Below are positions 26,885-36,536 of a stretch of DNA of 64,000 nt, one piece after another. Made by a program: the position numbers and the translations under genes. This DNA is from JAGXLC01 sp041686375 (GTDB lineage: Bacteria > Bacteroidota > Bacteroidia > Bacteroidales > UBA12077). The notes under the pieces were generated by a model. It ran no database searches. It worked only from the letters and a program-made list of their open reading frames with translations, and was not told the origin of the DNA. The first letter of the stretch is position 1. The number at the start of each line of letters is the position of its first letter. Location: assembly GCA_041686375.1 (NCBI GenBank), contig JAWLEB010000008.1, positions 25,446 to 89,445 on the forward strand, written 5' to 3'.

Positions 26885-27973
26885 ATGTTCTATATAGATA
26901 AGATTGTAATAGGTTTTAACAAAATATTTAAAAATTTCTTCACCCATCTAATATTCTGGTACCTAAGCCTTTTTTTCTACATATTTCTGACCGGAGACAA
27001 TAACTTATTCTTTGCTTACCTGAATTTTCTTGAAACGGATAATATTTTTTCTATAATTCTGATTATCAGCCTTTTCATTTCAATTTTATTCAGTATTTTT
27101 GATATTATTTTCACAGCACGCACCCTTCGCTTTCTGCCACGAAATCTGTTGTTATTAATAAAATCTATCTTCTACTTGGTTTCTGTATTTCTGTTGATAA
27201 TAATTGCAGCTAGACCTTCCGGGACGGATATAAAGGAACAAAGCTATGAGCAGCTACTGCAGCATTTACCAGATGCTAACATAAAATTCATTCGTTTTCT
27301 TGTATATTTCTACCTTTCTATATTTTTTGTCAACTTTCTGAAAGCAGTCAAAAAAAAGGTCGGAAGATCGAATTTCAGAAATTGGCTGTTGGGATTATTA
27401 AACAAACCAACGGAACAGGAAAGAATATTCATGTTCCTCGATATGAGATATTCCACATCACTGGCAGAAAAAATGAATCATAAAAAGTTCAGTTATCTAA
27501 TCCAGGATGTTTTCAATGATATGGCAATAGTGGACAATTATCAGGGTGAAATTTACCAGTATCTTGGTGATGGAGCAATTATTTCATGGGGGCTTAAAGA
27601 CGGACTTCAGCAAAACAATTTTCTGAAAGCATTTTATGCGTTCTCCGGGTTAATTCAAAAACGGAGAAGGTATTATATGAGACAATATAAGACGGTTCCT
27701 GAATTCAAAGCCGGTGTACATGCAGGCAAAGTAGTGGTTTTACAGGTAGGTCAAATCAGAAGCGACATATCTTATAACGGTGATACCATAAATACGGCTG
27801 CAAGAATAGAAGCCCAATGCAGTGAATACAGAAATAACCTGCTAATTTCCGGAGAGCTTTATAACAAAATAAAGAATAAAAAAGGATTTCAATTCTCTCA
27901 TGCAGGAAATATAAAACTAAAGGGTAAAAAAAGAGGAATAGATATTTACAAAGTCAAGAAAAAGAAGAAATAA
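26885..27973 (+). CDS. Membrane class III nucleotide cyclase
   Basis: A 362-residue protein with about four N-terminal membrane helices (to about residue 155) and a C-terminal class III cyclase domain: FLDMRYST carries one metal-binding Asp, YQYLGDGAI the other, and SYNGDTINTAARIE the transition-state Asn and Arg. The position often occupied by an adenine-specifying Lys is Gln (YQYLGD), so adenylate versus guanylate specificity cannot be inferred. It could make a signal that controls EPS production or export. I do not know of a standard cyclase gene at this position in Bacteroidota EPS loci. Confidence 0.85.
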   Translation: MFYIDKIVIGFNKIFKNFFTHLIFWYLSLFFYIFLTGDNNLFFAYLNFLETDNIFSIILIISLFISILFSIFDIIFTARTLRFLPRNLLLLIKSIFYLVSVFLLIIIAARPSGTDIKEQSYEQLLQHLPDANIKFIRFLVYFYLSIFFVNFLKAVKKKVGRSNFRNWLLGLLNKPTEQERIFMFLDMRYSTSLAEKMNHKKFSYLIQDVFNDMAIVDNYQGEIYQYLGDGAIISWGLKDGLQQNNFLKAFYAFSGLIQKRRRYYMRQYKTVPEFKAGVHAGKVVVLQVGQIRSDISYNGDTINTAARIEAQCSEYRNNLLISGELYNKIKNKKGFQFSHAGNIKLKGKKRGIDIYKVKKKKK

Positions 27974-28196
27974 CTATTGAATTGAAGAAAAAATAGAATT
28001 ATCTTAGTCTGTGTTAATTATAGACCGGAACACCTCATTAGTGTCCTAACGTTTAGAATATTATGGAGCCATCTTCCAGTAGTGTATACAAGTGCAATGC
28101 TTACAGCATGAGAAATCCATGGGTTGAATAAACTTGCGTTAACTTTTCTAACAACAATTCTCAGAGTATGAAAATATATAATCTAACTTTTCCCGG

Positions 28197-29489
28197 ATGA
28201 AATACCCAACCCCTTCTGCTGACAATACTTCAATTGCCTCAAAAAAGCAAGACACAGATATTATAAAAACAGGAATTGTTCTTCTTGTTATTGCAAGCTC
28301 AGTCTTTTTCTTCAGACTGATTTTTCTGGATATTGATTTCATTTACATCATTCAGTTTGCAACAATAATATTGTTATGCTTGTTGCTCATATTCCAGGTA
28401 ATATACTGGAACATTCCCATTGGGAAACATCATTTCACCACCCCTTTGCTGCTTATCTTTACAGGTGTCTTTCTAAGTATGTTGACTGCGAACATAGAAC
28501 ATAACCAAGGGTTTATGACAAGCCTCTGGGCTCAGCGATTTATGTATTTTTACTTGTTTTATTTTGTTCTCCATATTTTACAACTACCTGCAGCTAATCT
28601 GGAAAAACTGCTTTTTTTCACAGGCGTTGCCTATGCACTGGCTTTTATTTTACAGTACATTGCCTACCCAAAGTTACTTTTCGCGGTACGACATGGAGTT
28701 GAAAGAGGAACAATCAGAATCTTTATTCCCGGATTATTCATCATGAATATTGCTTATTTTATTGCTTTTACCAGGATTTTATTTAACAATTCATTTAAAT
28801 ATATTCCTTATATCCTGCTCTTCTATTGCGTATATATTTTATCTGGTACACGTTCTGTTATAGCTGGTCCGACAGTTGTGACCATTGTGATACTTATTTT
28901 CAGTAACAAAATAAAATCCAAAGCACTGATTATTTTACTAGTCATGGCGGTCGTAGGAGTGACATTTTACATGTTTCAGGACATTATCCTCAACCTGGTA
29001 TCGATCTCCAGGGAACAAACTGCTCACTCAGCAGAAGACATAAGAGTGAGGGCTGCCAGATTTTTCCTGAATGATTTTTTCCCGAGTAAAGTCGCATACA
29101 TCACAGGAAACGGAGAAGGACATTTATCATCAGCATTTGGTAGAGAAGTACATTCCTATAAAGTTCATTATGGGTATTATCAATCAGATATTGGAATTAT
29201 TGGCGAGTATACTAAATACGGAGCGATGTTCCTAATAGGTGCAACCATACTAACCTACAAAGGAATAATGACCAACATTGGTACAAATTTCAATTACATC
29301 CGGTATTTCTTTATATTACTGCTTATTTCAGCGCCATTAGGTTTGTTTTTTACTTTACCCGACAGTATTGTGCCAATATGCATACTTTTATATATCATTG
29401 ACTATCAAAAAAATAAACAACCAGCCCTTCAAAAACGACCATTAGTTTATTTTCCTGAATTTGATAATCCGCACAATGATATTGAATAA
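28197..29489 (+). CDS. O-antigen polymerase/ligase-like membrane protein (Wzy-like)
   Basis: A 430-residue protein with about ten membrane helices, a characteristic SGTRSVIAGP segment in the middle, and a long extracytoplasmic loop with GNGEGHLSSAFGREVHSY. Wzy-like proteins polymerise repeat units in the periplasm, and WaaL-like ligases share the same fold; sequence alone does not separate these. As the only such protein in this locus, it is the best candidate for the EPS polymerase. It converges on the beta-helix gene at 29497 with a 7-base gap. Confidence 0.8.
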   Translation: MKYPTPSADNTSIASKKQDTDIIKTGIVLLVIASSVFFFRLIFLDIDFIYIIQFATIILLCLLLIFQVIYWNIPIGKHHFTTPLLLIFTGVFLSMLTANIEHNQGFMTSLWAQRFMYFYLFYFVLHILQLPAANLEKLLFFTGVAYALAFILQYIAYPKLLFAVRHGVERGTIRIFIPGLFIMNIAYFIAFTRILFNNSFKYIPYILLFYCVYILSGTRSVIAGPTVVTIVILIFSNKIKSKALIILLVMAVVGVTFYMFQDIILNLVSISREQTAHSAEDIRVRAARFFLNDFFPSKVAYITGNGEGHLSSAFGREVHSYKVHYGYYQSDIGIIGEYTKYGAMFLIGATILTYKGIMTNIGTNFNYIRYFFILLLISAPLGLFFTLPDSIVPICILLYIIDYQKNKQPALQKRPLVYFPEFDNPHNDIE

Positions 29490-29496
29490 ACAAATT

Positions 29497-31407
29497 TTAG
29501 TCTTTAATAAATTTTGATTGATAGAGCAATTTGCCATTGTCTTCAACAGTAATAATATAAACTGAAGCTGTCAAACCAGTTATATTGAGATTAACAGCAC
29601 CTCCTTCTGCTATATACCCGGAATGATGCTGAGTCTTTAAAAGTTTTCCATCCAGCGAATATATTTTAATAATTATCCCCTTAACATCAAAGGATTTATT
29701 AGGATATAATACTAAATGATCTGCAGTTGGATTCGGATAAACTTTAAAATTATAGAAATCCTCTTCAAAGGTATTCACACCTGTTGATTGCTGCAAGACA
29801 GTAATGATTGCCGTATCTTTTTTTGAGGATAATTCCCCGTCATTCAAGGTAAGTGTGAACATAAAATCAGTATCTTCAGACACCTCAGGTGCATAGAAAG
29901 TAGGCATTACGGCGGTATTGTCCGAAAGTTCTATCTCCTCAGGACTGACCCAGGAAAAATATAAAGAATCTTCATCAGGGTCATAAGAATTGCTTCCATC
30001 AAGTTCAACAAAATCCTCTGAATTAACAATCTGGTCATCTCCCGCATCGGCCACTGGTCTTCTGTTGTCTGAAGGATCGCAATTGCCTTGGTATTCAAAG
30101 GCACCAATATCCGGTATACCATTACATGGAATGGTTTGTAAATCGTAATCGTAAATAATCCCTACTTCCGTTCCGGCATCAATACAAGAGGAATTTTCCT
30201 GCAGGTGAAAATCAAAATTATCTGCATCCACAAATAAAGGATCAGCTATAATATTCGCATCAAACCAGGGACTCGTTACAGAACTGATATTCTGTAGATT
30301 ATGACTGACCTCACAATCTACATCATTAAAGCCTTCGTCGGCAGAATCTGTAAGATAGACGATATTATTTTTCAATATTGAGGGACGGTTTGAAGAATGA
30401 ACCGCTAAACCGTTTCCATAAAAAACATTATGGTAAATCTCCGCCCAGTTGCTGGCAACTGAAATACCTGTACCGTTATTCAGAAATAAATTATTATTTA
30501 TTAGTATTTCGTGTGCATGAGTATACACCCCACTTGGAGAACCTTCTATTATATTCCTTCTTATTGTAATTCCTTCAACCCCTGTAAACAATCCTGCACC
30601 CCCATATTCCGTAATATCCGGCCCTATAAAATGATTATCCTCAAAAACTACATTTGTTATATTCTCAGTATCATCAGCATTTTGAACGATGACACAAAAT
30701 TTTTTCCCTGTACCAGAACGATCAATTACTGTCTCCCTTAGTAAAATGCTATCACAGCCAACAAACTGTATTCCATCCCCCCCGGCATCCTCAGGAGCAT
30801 CAAGAAAATGCTGGTTTACATCATGTATATAGCAACCTTTAATATCAATGTTATTAGCGTGATCAAAATATAAACCATCACGATAAATATTGTATACTTC
30901 AGTATCATAAATTTTCAACCCATTCACTCCAGCTGATATACCATAGTTATAAGCATTTTCTTCCCACGTGGGAGGACTATGTATAACACAATTTTCAATT
31001 AACACATCTTTGCTCGGATTGTGATGGTTGAATTCAAGACAGACACCACCATCCGAATAAATTTCTATATCCCTTATCACAAGAGATTCACAGGATTGAA
31101 CCAGAACAGAACTGGTGGTAATCCTTGGCTTGTTACCCGAACCATAAGCCCCAACTGTTATATTATTCAGATTGTTGATTTCAAACTTACCTGATTCTTC
31201 TATTACAGATCCTCTTTGGATAAGGTATACCGTATTATCTTCTTTATCCAATGAACCCCAATTGTCAAAAGGATGCTCTATAGATCCATCCATCGATGGA
31301 TCGCTTGAATTTGCCGGGTCAATATAAATAGTATCCTGTGCAAAACTATTTTCTGACAACCAGCAAAACAGCATTATCAAAATGAACCCCACAATTTTCC
31401 TTTTCAT
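29497..31407 (-). CDS. Secreted beta-helix/PKD protein with T9SS sorting domain
   Basis: A 636-residue protein: a signal peptide ending near residue 24 (SFAQ), a right-handed beta-helix region (about 25-440) related to the lipoprotein at 20684-22051, one PKD domain (about 458-545, RPVADAGDDQIVNS), and a C-terminal type A T9SS tail (YNFKVYPNPTADHLVLYPNK onward). T9SS cargo is exported and often anchored on the cell surface. A polysaccharide lyase, epimerase or binding role toward the EPS is inferred. Confidence 0.85.
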   Translation of the reverse strand: MKRKIVGFILIMLFCWLSENSFAQDTIYIDPANSSDPSMDGSIEHPFDNWGSLDKEDNTVYLIQRGSVIEESGKFEINNLNNITVGAYGSGNKPRITTSSVLVQSCESLVIRDIEIYSDGGVCLEFNHHNPSKDVLIENCVIHSPPTWEENAYNYGISAGVNGLKIYDTEVYNIYRDGLYFDHANNIDIKGCYIHDVNQHFLDAPEDAGGDGIQFVGCDSILLRETVIDRSGTGKKFCVIVQNADDTENITNVVFEDNHFIGPDITEYGGAGLFTGVEGITIRRNIIEGSPSGVYTHAHEILINNNLFLNNGTGISVASNWAEIYHNVFYGNGLAVHSSNRPSILKNNIVYLTDSADEGFNDVDCEVSHNLQNISSVTSPWFDANIIADPLFVDADNFDFHLQENSSCIDAGTEVGIIYDYDLQTIPCNGIPDIGAFEYQGNCDPSDNRRPVADAGDDQIVNSEDFVELDGSNSYDPDEDSLYFSWVSPEEIELSDNTAVMPTFYAPEVSEDTDFMFTLTLNDGELSSKKDTAIITVLQQSTGVNTFEEDFYNFKVYPNPTADHLVLYPNKSFDVKGIIIKIYSLDGKLLKTQHHSGYIAEGGAVNLNITGLTASVYIITVEDNGKLLYQSKFIKD

Positions 31408-31762
31408 AGTGTTATGTTTAAGTTATTATATAAGAATCTCCACTAAAGATTGTTTATACCCTTTAAAGTCCTCAAAATTAAGAAGGAGAGAAAATTATCC
31501 TTTTTACGAAATTGAGAATAAAAAAGATGCTAAAAAAAGAAAATATGTTTCTCTCCAAAAAATAAAGTTGATTTTGCGCAGATATAAAAGATGATTAAGG
31601 AAAGTCGGGAAATGAGGTTAGAATCCAAACAGTTCGTTGGCGTAATAAGTTATCATTATATCCGTGAAGAGAACAGTTTACTTCATACAGACCATATACA
31701 GCCTATCAAATTTAACACCCGGTAATCACCCATTTAATTTATTTATAACCCGGCATTCTGCT
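31408..31762. other. Intergenic region, no feature seen
   Basis: About 355 A/T-rich bases between the beta-helix gene and the second sulfotransferase gene. I saw no gene, strong hairpin or exact TAnnTTTG box. Confidence 0.5.
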
Positions 31763-32440
31763 TCAAAATGAATACTCAAATTTTTCAATTGTTTTCTCAA
31801 ATCTTTCGCCAACTAATTTTTTTGATTCCTCATCATAATATTCCCTGTAAGGCAGTCGCTCAGTTACATTAATTTTAGGTGGAACTACTTCAGAAATACC
31901 AAGATGGCTGCCAATCCAATTAAGATCCTTATCCAGGTTTTCATATTTGCCAACATAGTCGACAATAATTTCATCGTCCCCCTCAGAAATCCAATCATAA
32001 ATATTACCATATTGCTCATTAATTCTGCTTAAACCATATTCTGACCATATAAATTCATGAAATCCTTTCATCTTCTTAATTTTTTGAATATCATCGTGTA
32101 AATCAGGCCACATACCTGCCATTTGCAGCCACCATTCATAGGAAGAAACCATTAAATCCCATGGATTACGAACAAAAGCAAATGTGAAATATTCTTTCCA
32201 TATTTGCTTCGGTATAACTGAACGAATCTCTTTTGCTTTTGCATGTTTCTGGATTTTGGGCGTATACAATGTAAAACACATATTCGGAGACACCAAACTA
32301 TAATAAATGTATTTCAACTTTCCATAAAACTTCCTGAAAGACACATTAGATTTCTCCTGTAGTGCCCAATTTATTGCTGTTCCAGCAGTTTTTGGAATAT
32401 GTATAAAAATGAACCGGTTTTTATGTGATATTATAGCCAT
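31763..32440 (-). CDS. Sulfotransferase (Sulfotransfer_2 type)
   Basis: A 225-residue protein with the PAPS loop IPKTAGTAI (15-23) and RNPWDLMVSS (91-100). This motif style differs from the sulfotransferase at 24572, so the two enzymes probably have different acceptors. Two sulfotransferases in one EPS locus point to a sulfated polymer, a trait common among marine bacteria. It is oriented opposite to the glycosyltransferase block that begins 200 bases later. Confidence 0.85.
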   Translation of the reverse strand: MAIISHKNRFIFIHIPKTAGTAINWALQEKSNVSFRKFYGKLKYIYYSLVSPNMCFTLYTPKIQKHAKAKEIRSVIPKQIWKEYFTFAFVRNPWDLMVSSYEWWLQMAGMWPDLHDDIQKIKKMKGFHEFIWSEYGLSRINEQYGNIYDWISEGDDEIIVDYVGKYENLDKDLNWIGSHLGISEVVPPKINVTERLPYREYYDEESKKLVGERFEKTIEKFEYSF

Positions 32441-32641
32441 AATTTATAAAAATATAAATGAAATCTATCATCAAATTCCTTACACAAGTACTTATCTTAT
32501 TCAGCTATAAAATTAAAACATAAATAACTAAAAATCAACTACAAAAATATTATTTATTGAAGTCAGTATAAAATATTATCCCTAAGTAGCGAAGTGTAAT
32601 TGTTTTTTTCATAACTTATATCACTTATAAAGCAATTTGAA

Positions 32642-33466
32642 ATGAAACATATTGGGCTTTTCAGGTACCATACCAATCTTCCCATGTGCAAAAACAGACT
32701 GGAATTTATTAAGCGCTTAAATCCTGAAATTAATGTTTATGGGTTATATGGAGGTGAGGAAAATGATTTTTCAGAATATGACACGCATCTAAAAGATTAT
32801 TTGAAAGGAAATTACTGTTTGAAATACAAAAGCAACTTATGGAAATGGAAAAATGGTGATTTAGCTATCCGCCAGTGGTTTATAGATTTTGGGGAACTTT
32901 TGGATTTTGATAAGTTATACATGTTGGAATGGGACTTAATTATGCTAAAACCGTTAACAAACCTTTATGTACATATACCACCTGAAAACATTGGAATGAC
33001 AGGGCTGGTACCATTGGAAAGTATAGAAAAAAAATGGTTTTGGACCAGGGATGGTTTACAGGCTACTGAATGGAAAAACCTCAAAAATCATGTCGAAAAG
33101 AAATATAACTTCAGTGGTCCTTATTTTGCATCTGTAGGACCCGGCCTGTCTCTTACAAAAACGTTCTTAGAGAAATACGCCACTATAGAAATACCGGAAT
33201 ATTGCAATGATGAGTTAAGATTACCCCTTTTTGCTAAAGCTTTAGGATTTGATTTAAAAGACACGAAGTTTATGGGTAAATGGTTTTCCCGTAAAGAGAA
33301 AAAATATTTCAACTGTAATGAGCATTCAGTTACAATAAAAACATTAATAAAAGAATTAAATAAAAAAAATGGAAGGAGGGTATTCCACCCGGTAAGGGCT
33401 AAAATTGAAATTAACCAGCTTCTTGATCATAAAAATTTGACTTATAATGATTCTTACGTACTATGA
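32642..33466 (+). CDS. Probable glycosyltransferase, unassigned family
   Basis: A 274-residue protein. A YMLEWDLIMLKPL segment resembles the acidic nucleotide-sugar-binding region of GT-A enzymes that use retaining or inverting mechanisms, and its surroundings are glycosyltransferases; I do not recognise a named family. The downstream pyruvyltransferase gene overlaps its end by 20 bases, so translation is likely coupled. Confidence 0.55.
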   Translation: MKHIGLFRYHTNLPMCKNRLEFIKRLNPEINVYGLYGGEENDFSEYDTHLKDYLKGNYCLKYKSNLWKWKNGDLAIRQWFIDFGELLDFDKLYMLEWDLIMLKPLTNLYVHIPPENIGMTGLVPLESIEKKWFWTRDGLQATEWKNLKNHVEKKYNFSGPYFASVGPGLSLTKTFLEKYATIEIPEYCNDELRLPLFAKALGFDLKDTKFMGKWFSRKEKKYFNCNEHSVTIKTLIKELNKKNGRRVFHPVRAKIEINQLLDHKNLTYNDSYVL

Positions 33467-34355
33467 TACCACCAGAAACTTTGGAGATTTGCTGAATCCT
33501 TTAATATTTCACCATTATCTTCCCAATTTTTTTGACAATGACCCGGAAATTATATTTCTGGGCATTGGAACTATTTTAGGATTGAAAAAGGGAACTCAAG
33601 GAACAAAAAAGATTATTGTTTTTAGCTCAGGGTATGCCGCAGAATCAGAAGAAATATATGGGGACCCCCCAATTCTTGATGATAAGTATGAAATTATATG
33701 TGTCCGTGGGCCCTTAACTGCAGAATACTTTGACCTTAACGCCAACCTTGCTGTTTCTGACGGTGCATTATTACTAAAAAATATGCCGTTTCCAAAGGTT
33801 AAAAAAGAATATGACTTTGCATATATGCCCCACCATGTTAGTGAGGGAATATACCATGGATGGCGTAAACTTATAGAAAAAGAAAATATTCATTACATCA
33901 GTCCGCAAGATGAACCATTAACAATTATTGAAGAGATAAGACAAAGCAAGCTCCTTATCACAGAAGCAATGCATGGAGCAATTGTTGCAGATAGTTTCAG
34001 AATACCCTGGATTCCGGTTAGAACTTCAGCTCACATCAATTATTTTAAATGGCAAGACTGGGCATCTACACTAAATATCGAAGTAGATATTCATAAACTG
34101 CCTTCACTTTTCTGCAACAGGGTACTTAAAGAAATTATTAGAGAAAAATATAATATGGGGCGTGTTTCTCTTTTTAATATCCTGGCCCGTGAACTCTATA
34201 AAATATTCACACAGAAAAGAAAAACTAAAAAATTCAAACAGGAAATTAACCAACTAAAATCAAAATTACCCTTATTGAGTAAAGAGGAAATACTTAATAA
34301 AAGAGTAGATGAACTTCTAAAAAAAATAGAATATGTAAAAAAGAAATATTCTTAA
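33447..34355 (+). CDS. Polysaccharide pyruvyl transferase family protein
   Basis: A 302-residue protein with the PS_pyruv_trans features: TTRNFGDLLNPLIFHHYLP at the N-terminus, CVRGPLTAEYFD, VSDGALLL, and LLITEAMHGAIVADSFRIPW near residue 170. It adds a pyruvate ketal from PEP to sugar hydroxyls, making the EPS more acidic. Its start codon overlaps the upstream gene by 20 bases. A GT4 enzyme follows after 38 bases. Confidence 0.88.
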   Translation: MILTYYDTTRNFGDLLNPLIFHHYLPNFFDNDPEIIFLGIGTILGLKKGTQGTKKIIVFSSGYAAESEEIYGDPPILDDKYEIICVRGPLTAEYFDLNANLAVSDGALLLKNMPFPKVKKEYDFAYMPHHVSEGIYHGWRKLIEKENIHYISPQDEPLTIIEEIRQSKLLITEAMHGAIVADSFRIPWIPVRTSAHINYFKWQDWASTLNIEVDIHKLPSLFCNRVLKEIIREKYNMGRVSLFNILARELYKIFTQKRKTKKFKQEINQLKSKLPLLSKEEILNKRVDELLKKIEYVKKKYS

Positions 34356-34393
34356 ACAAGAACATTCATAAAAAACTTATAGAAAGAAAAAAA

Positions 34394-35572
34394 ATGAAAA
34401 TAGCTTATATTTCAACTCAGGACTCAACGAATATCCGAAGTTTTTCAGGAACAGGATATTATATTCCAAAAGCCCTTCGGCAAAATGGAGCAGAGGTGCA
34501 CTATATTGGTAACCTGAAAATAAAGCCATTCCTGCCGGAAAAAGCCAAAACGTTGTATTATAAATATGTACATAAAAAAATATACTGGTACAATCGAAAT
34601 CCAAAAGTCATAAACAATTTTTGCCAACAGGCAGAAAAAAAGCTAAAAAATACAGACTATGATGTTGTTTTAAGCTTCTCAGGTCCATCAATAGCATTGA
34701 TTAAAACAGATAAACCAATGGTTATCTGGGCAGATGCGGTTTTTGCTGATATTATTGATTTTTACCCAGAATTTACATCAATGGCTGATATTACAATCAA
34801 AAACGGTCATAAAATGGAAAAGACCCTCCTGGACAGATGTGCACACCTAGTATACTCATCAGACTGGGCAGCAAAAGGAGCTATGCGATATTACGACATC
34901 CCCCCGGAAAAAATTTCAGTTATACCATATGGGGCCAACATTGAAACAAACAGGGAGGAATCGGATGTTGAAGAAATTATCCGCCAAAAAGACAGGAAGA
35001 CCTGCAGGTTGCTCTTTGCAGGAGTCCATTGGCAAAGAAAAGGAGGAGACCAGGCACTTGAAGTTGCAAAAGAATTAAATTCAAGAGGTTACCCAACAGA
35101 ATTGCATATTTTAGGTTGCCACCCTGGGAATTACAATACTCTTCCATCTTATGTCAAAGTGCATGGTTTCATTAGTAAAGAAACAGAGGAAGGAAAAAAA
35201 AGAATCAACAGCCTTATTAAAAGTGCTCATTTTCTTATCCTTCCCACAAGGGCAGATTGCACTCCAATTGTCTTTGCTGAGTTTAATTCTTATGGAATTC
35301 CTTGTCTGGCAACAAATGTTGGGGGAATTTCAACCATTATCAAAGATGATAAAAATGGTAAAACATTTGATTTTGAAGCCTCTCCATCAGAGTACGCAGA
35401 ATATATTCAATATTTGTTGCAAAACTATAGCAGGTATATTAATCTCGCCAAATCCAGCTTTGGTGAATATAAAAACCGGCTGAACTGGAATACTGCAGGT
35501 GCAAAAATGATGGAGCTATTAAATAATGTTGTTAAAACACATAAAAACAGTAGAGTAAAGATAAACTATTAA
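34394..35572 (+). CDS. Family 4 glycosyltransferase
   Basis: A 392-residue GT-B fold enzyme: MKIAYISTQDS at the start, a GTGYYIPKAL donor-region segment, IPYGAN, and the late PTRADCTPIVFAEFNSYGIP motif with the conserved Glu. GT4 enzymes are retaining sugar transferases that act at the inner membrane on lipid-linked repeat units. The specific sugar cannot be predicted. Confidence 0.9.
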   Translation: MKIAYISTQDSTNIRSFSGTGYYIPKALRQNGAEVHYIGNLKIKPFLPEKAKTLYYKYVHKKIYWYNRNPKVINNFCQQAEKKLKNTDYDVVLSFSGPSIALIKTDKPMVIWADAVFADIIDFYPEFTSMADITIKNGHKMEKTLLDRCAHLVYSSDWAAKGAMRYYDIPPEKISVIPYGANIETNREESDVEEIIRQKDRKTCRLLFAGVHWQRKGGDQALEVAKELNSRGYPTELHILGCHPGNYNTLPSYVKVHGFISKETEEGKKRINSLIKSAHFLILPTRADCTPIVFAEFNSYGIPCLATNVGGISTIIKDDKNGKTFDFEASPSEYAEYIQYLLQNYSRYINLAKSSFGEYKNRLNWNTAGAKMMELLNNVVKTHKNSRVKINY

Positions 35573-35621
35573 TAATCTAATAAACATTTAAGAATACATA
35601 TTAATAACTAATATAAAATCA

Positions 35622-36536
35622 ATGATGACAAAGCTGGTAGATATCATAATACCTGTACATAATACCCTGCATTTAACCATGAAGTGTATTCCTGCATTAA
35701 GTATCATGATTGAAGAGGCTAATAAAAAGCACAATACAGAATATTCTATAACTGTAATTGATGATGGATCTGATGATGGTACTGAACAATGGCTTAGCCA
35801 TAATTATCCAGAAGTAAACATTCTTAAAGGGGATGGAAATCTATGGTGGAGCGGAGCGGTGACAATGGCAGCAAAGAATGCATTTGAGGATAATAACAAA
35901 GATTACGTCCTTCTGTGGAATAACGATATAATACCAGAAAAAAACTATTTCAGCATACTTTCTGATATTCTACAAAAAACCAACAAAATCGTAATTATAG
36001 GTTCTAAAATATGTGAACTTGATAACCCTAATAAAATATGGTCTGTGGGTGGTATATTTAATCCAAAAACAGGAGCAAAATATATGCTGGGGCACGACAA
36101 ACAGATTAACACTAATAACAAAGCCCTTATCAAACCAGACTGGCTAACTGGTATGGGTACGGTAGTGCCAAAGGAAACAACGGAAAAAATAGGCTACTGG
36201 AATTATAAAGATTTTCCACTCTATCATGGAGATGCTGATTTTACCTATCGTGCAAAAAAAGCCGGTGTAACTCTTATAGTATACCCGGAATTAGTTTTAT
36301 ATAATGACACCTCTAACACTGGGTTTATGCACGATGGAAAACTTTCAACTCTTTTAACCTCTCTGACCGCAACACGCTCTAAATATAACCTGAAAAAAGA
36401 GTGGAAATTTTACAGAATCCATGCTGCATCCCCAATAGCCAATCTGCAACTGTTAAATAAATATTTCAGATATACCGGCGGTTTTATTAAATGGAAAATA
36501 TTAAAGCTCTTCGGAAGAAAAAAAACAAATCAATGA
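35622..36536 (+). CDS. Family 2 glycosyltransferase
   Basis: A 304-residue GT-A enzyme with DIIIPVHN, VIDDGSDDGTEQW and the WNNDI acidic triad region, typical of rhamnosyl- or hexosyltransferase-like GT2 proteins. Its last codons overlap the start of the next glycosyltransferase in an ATGA arrangement at 36533-36536, a sign of translational coupling. Donor and acceptor are unknown. Confidence 0.9.
   Translation: MMTKLVDIIIPVHNTLHLTMKCIPALSIMIEEANKKHNTEYSITVIDDGSDDGTEQWLSHNYPEVNILKGDGNLWWSGAVTMAAKNAFEDNNKDYVLLWNNDIIPEKNYFSILSDILQKTNKIVIIGSKICELDNPNKIWSVGGIFNPKTGAKYMLGHDKQINTNNKALIKPDWLTGMGTVVPKETTEKIGYWNYKDFPLYHGDADFTYRAKKAGVTLIVYPELVLYNDTSNTGFMHDGKLSTLLTSLTATRSKYNLKKEWKFYRIHAASPIANLQLLNKYFRYTGGFIKWKILKLFGRKKTNQ

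Noticed and set aside
31281..31300. GATCCATC/GATGGATC palindrome inside the secreted beta-helix gene
   Set aside because: Within coding sequence and explained by the codons there; no evidence for a regulatory role.
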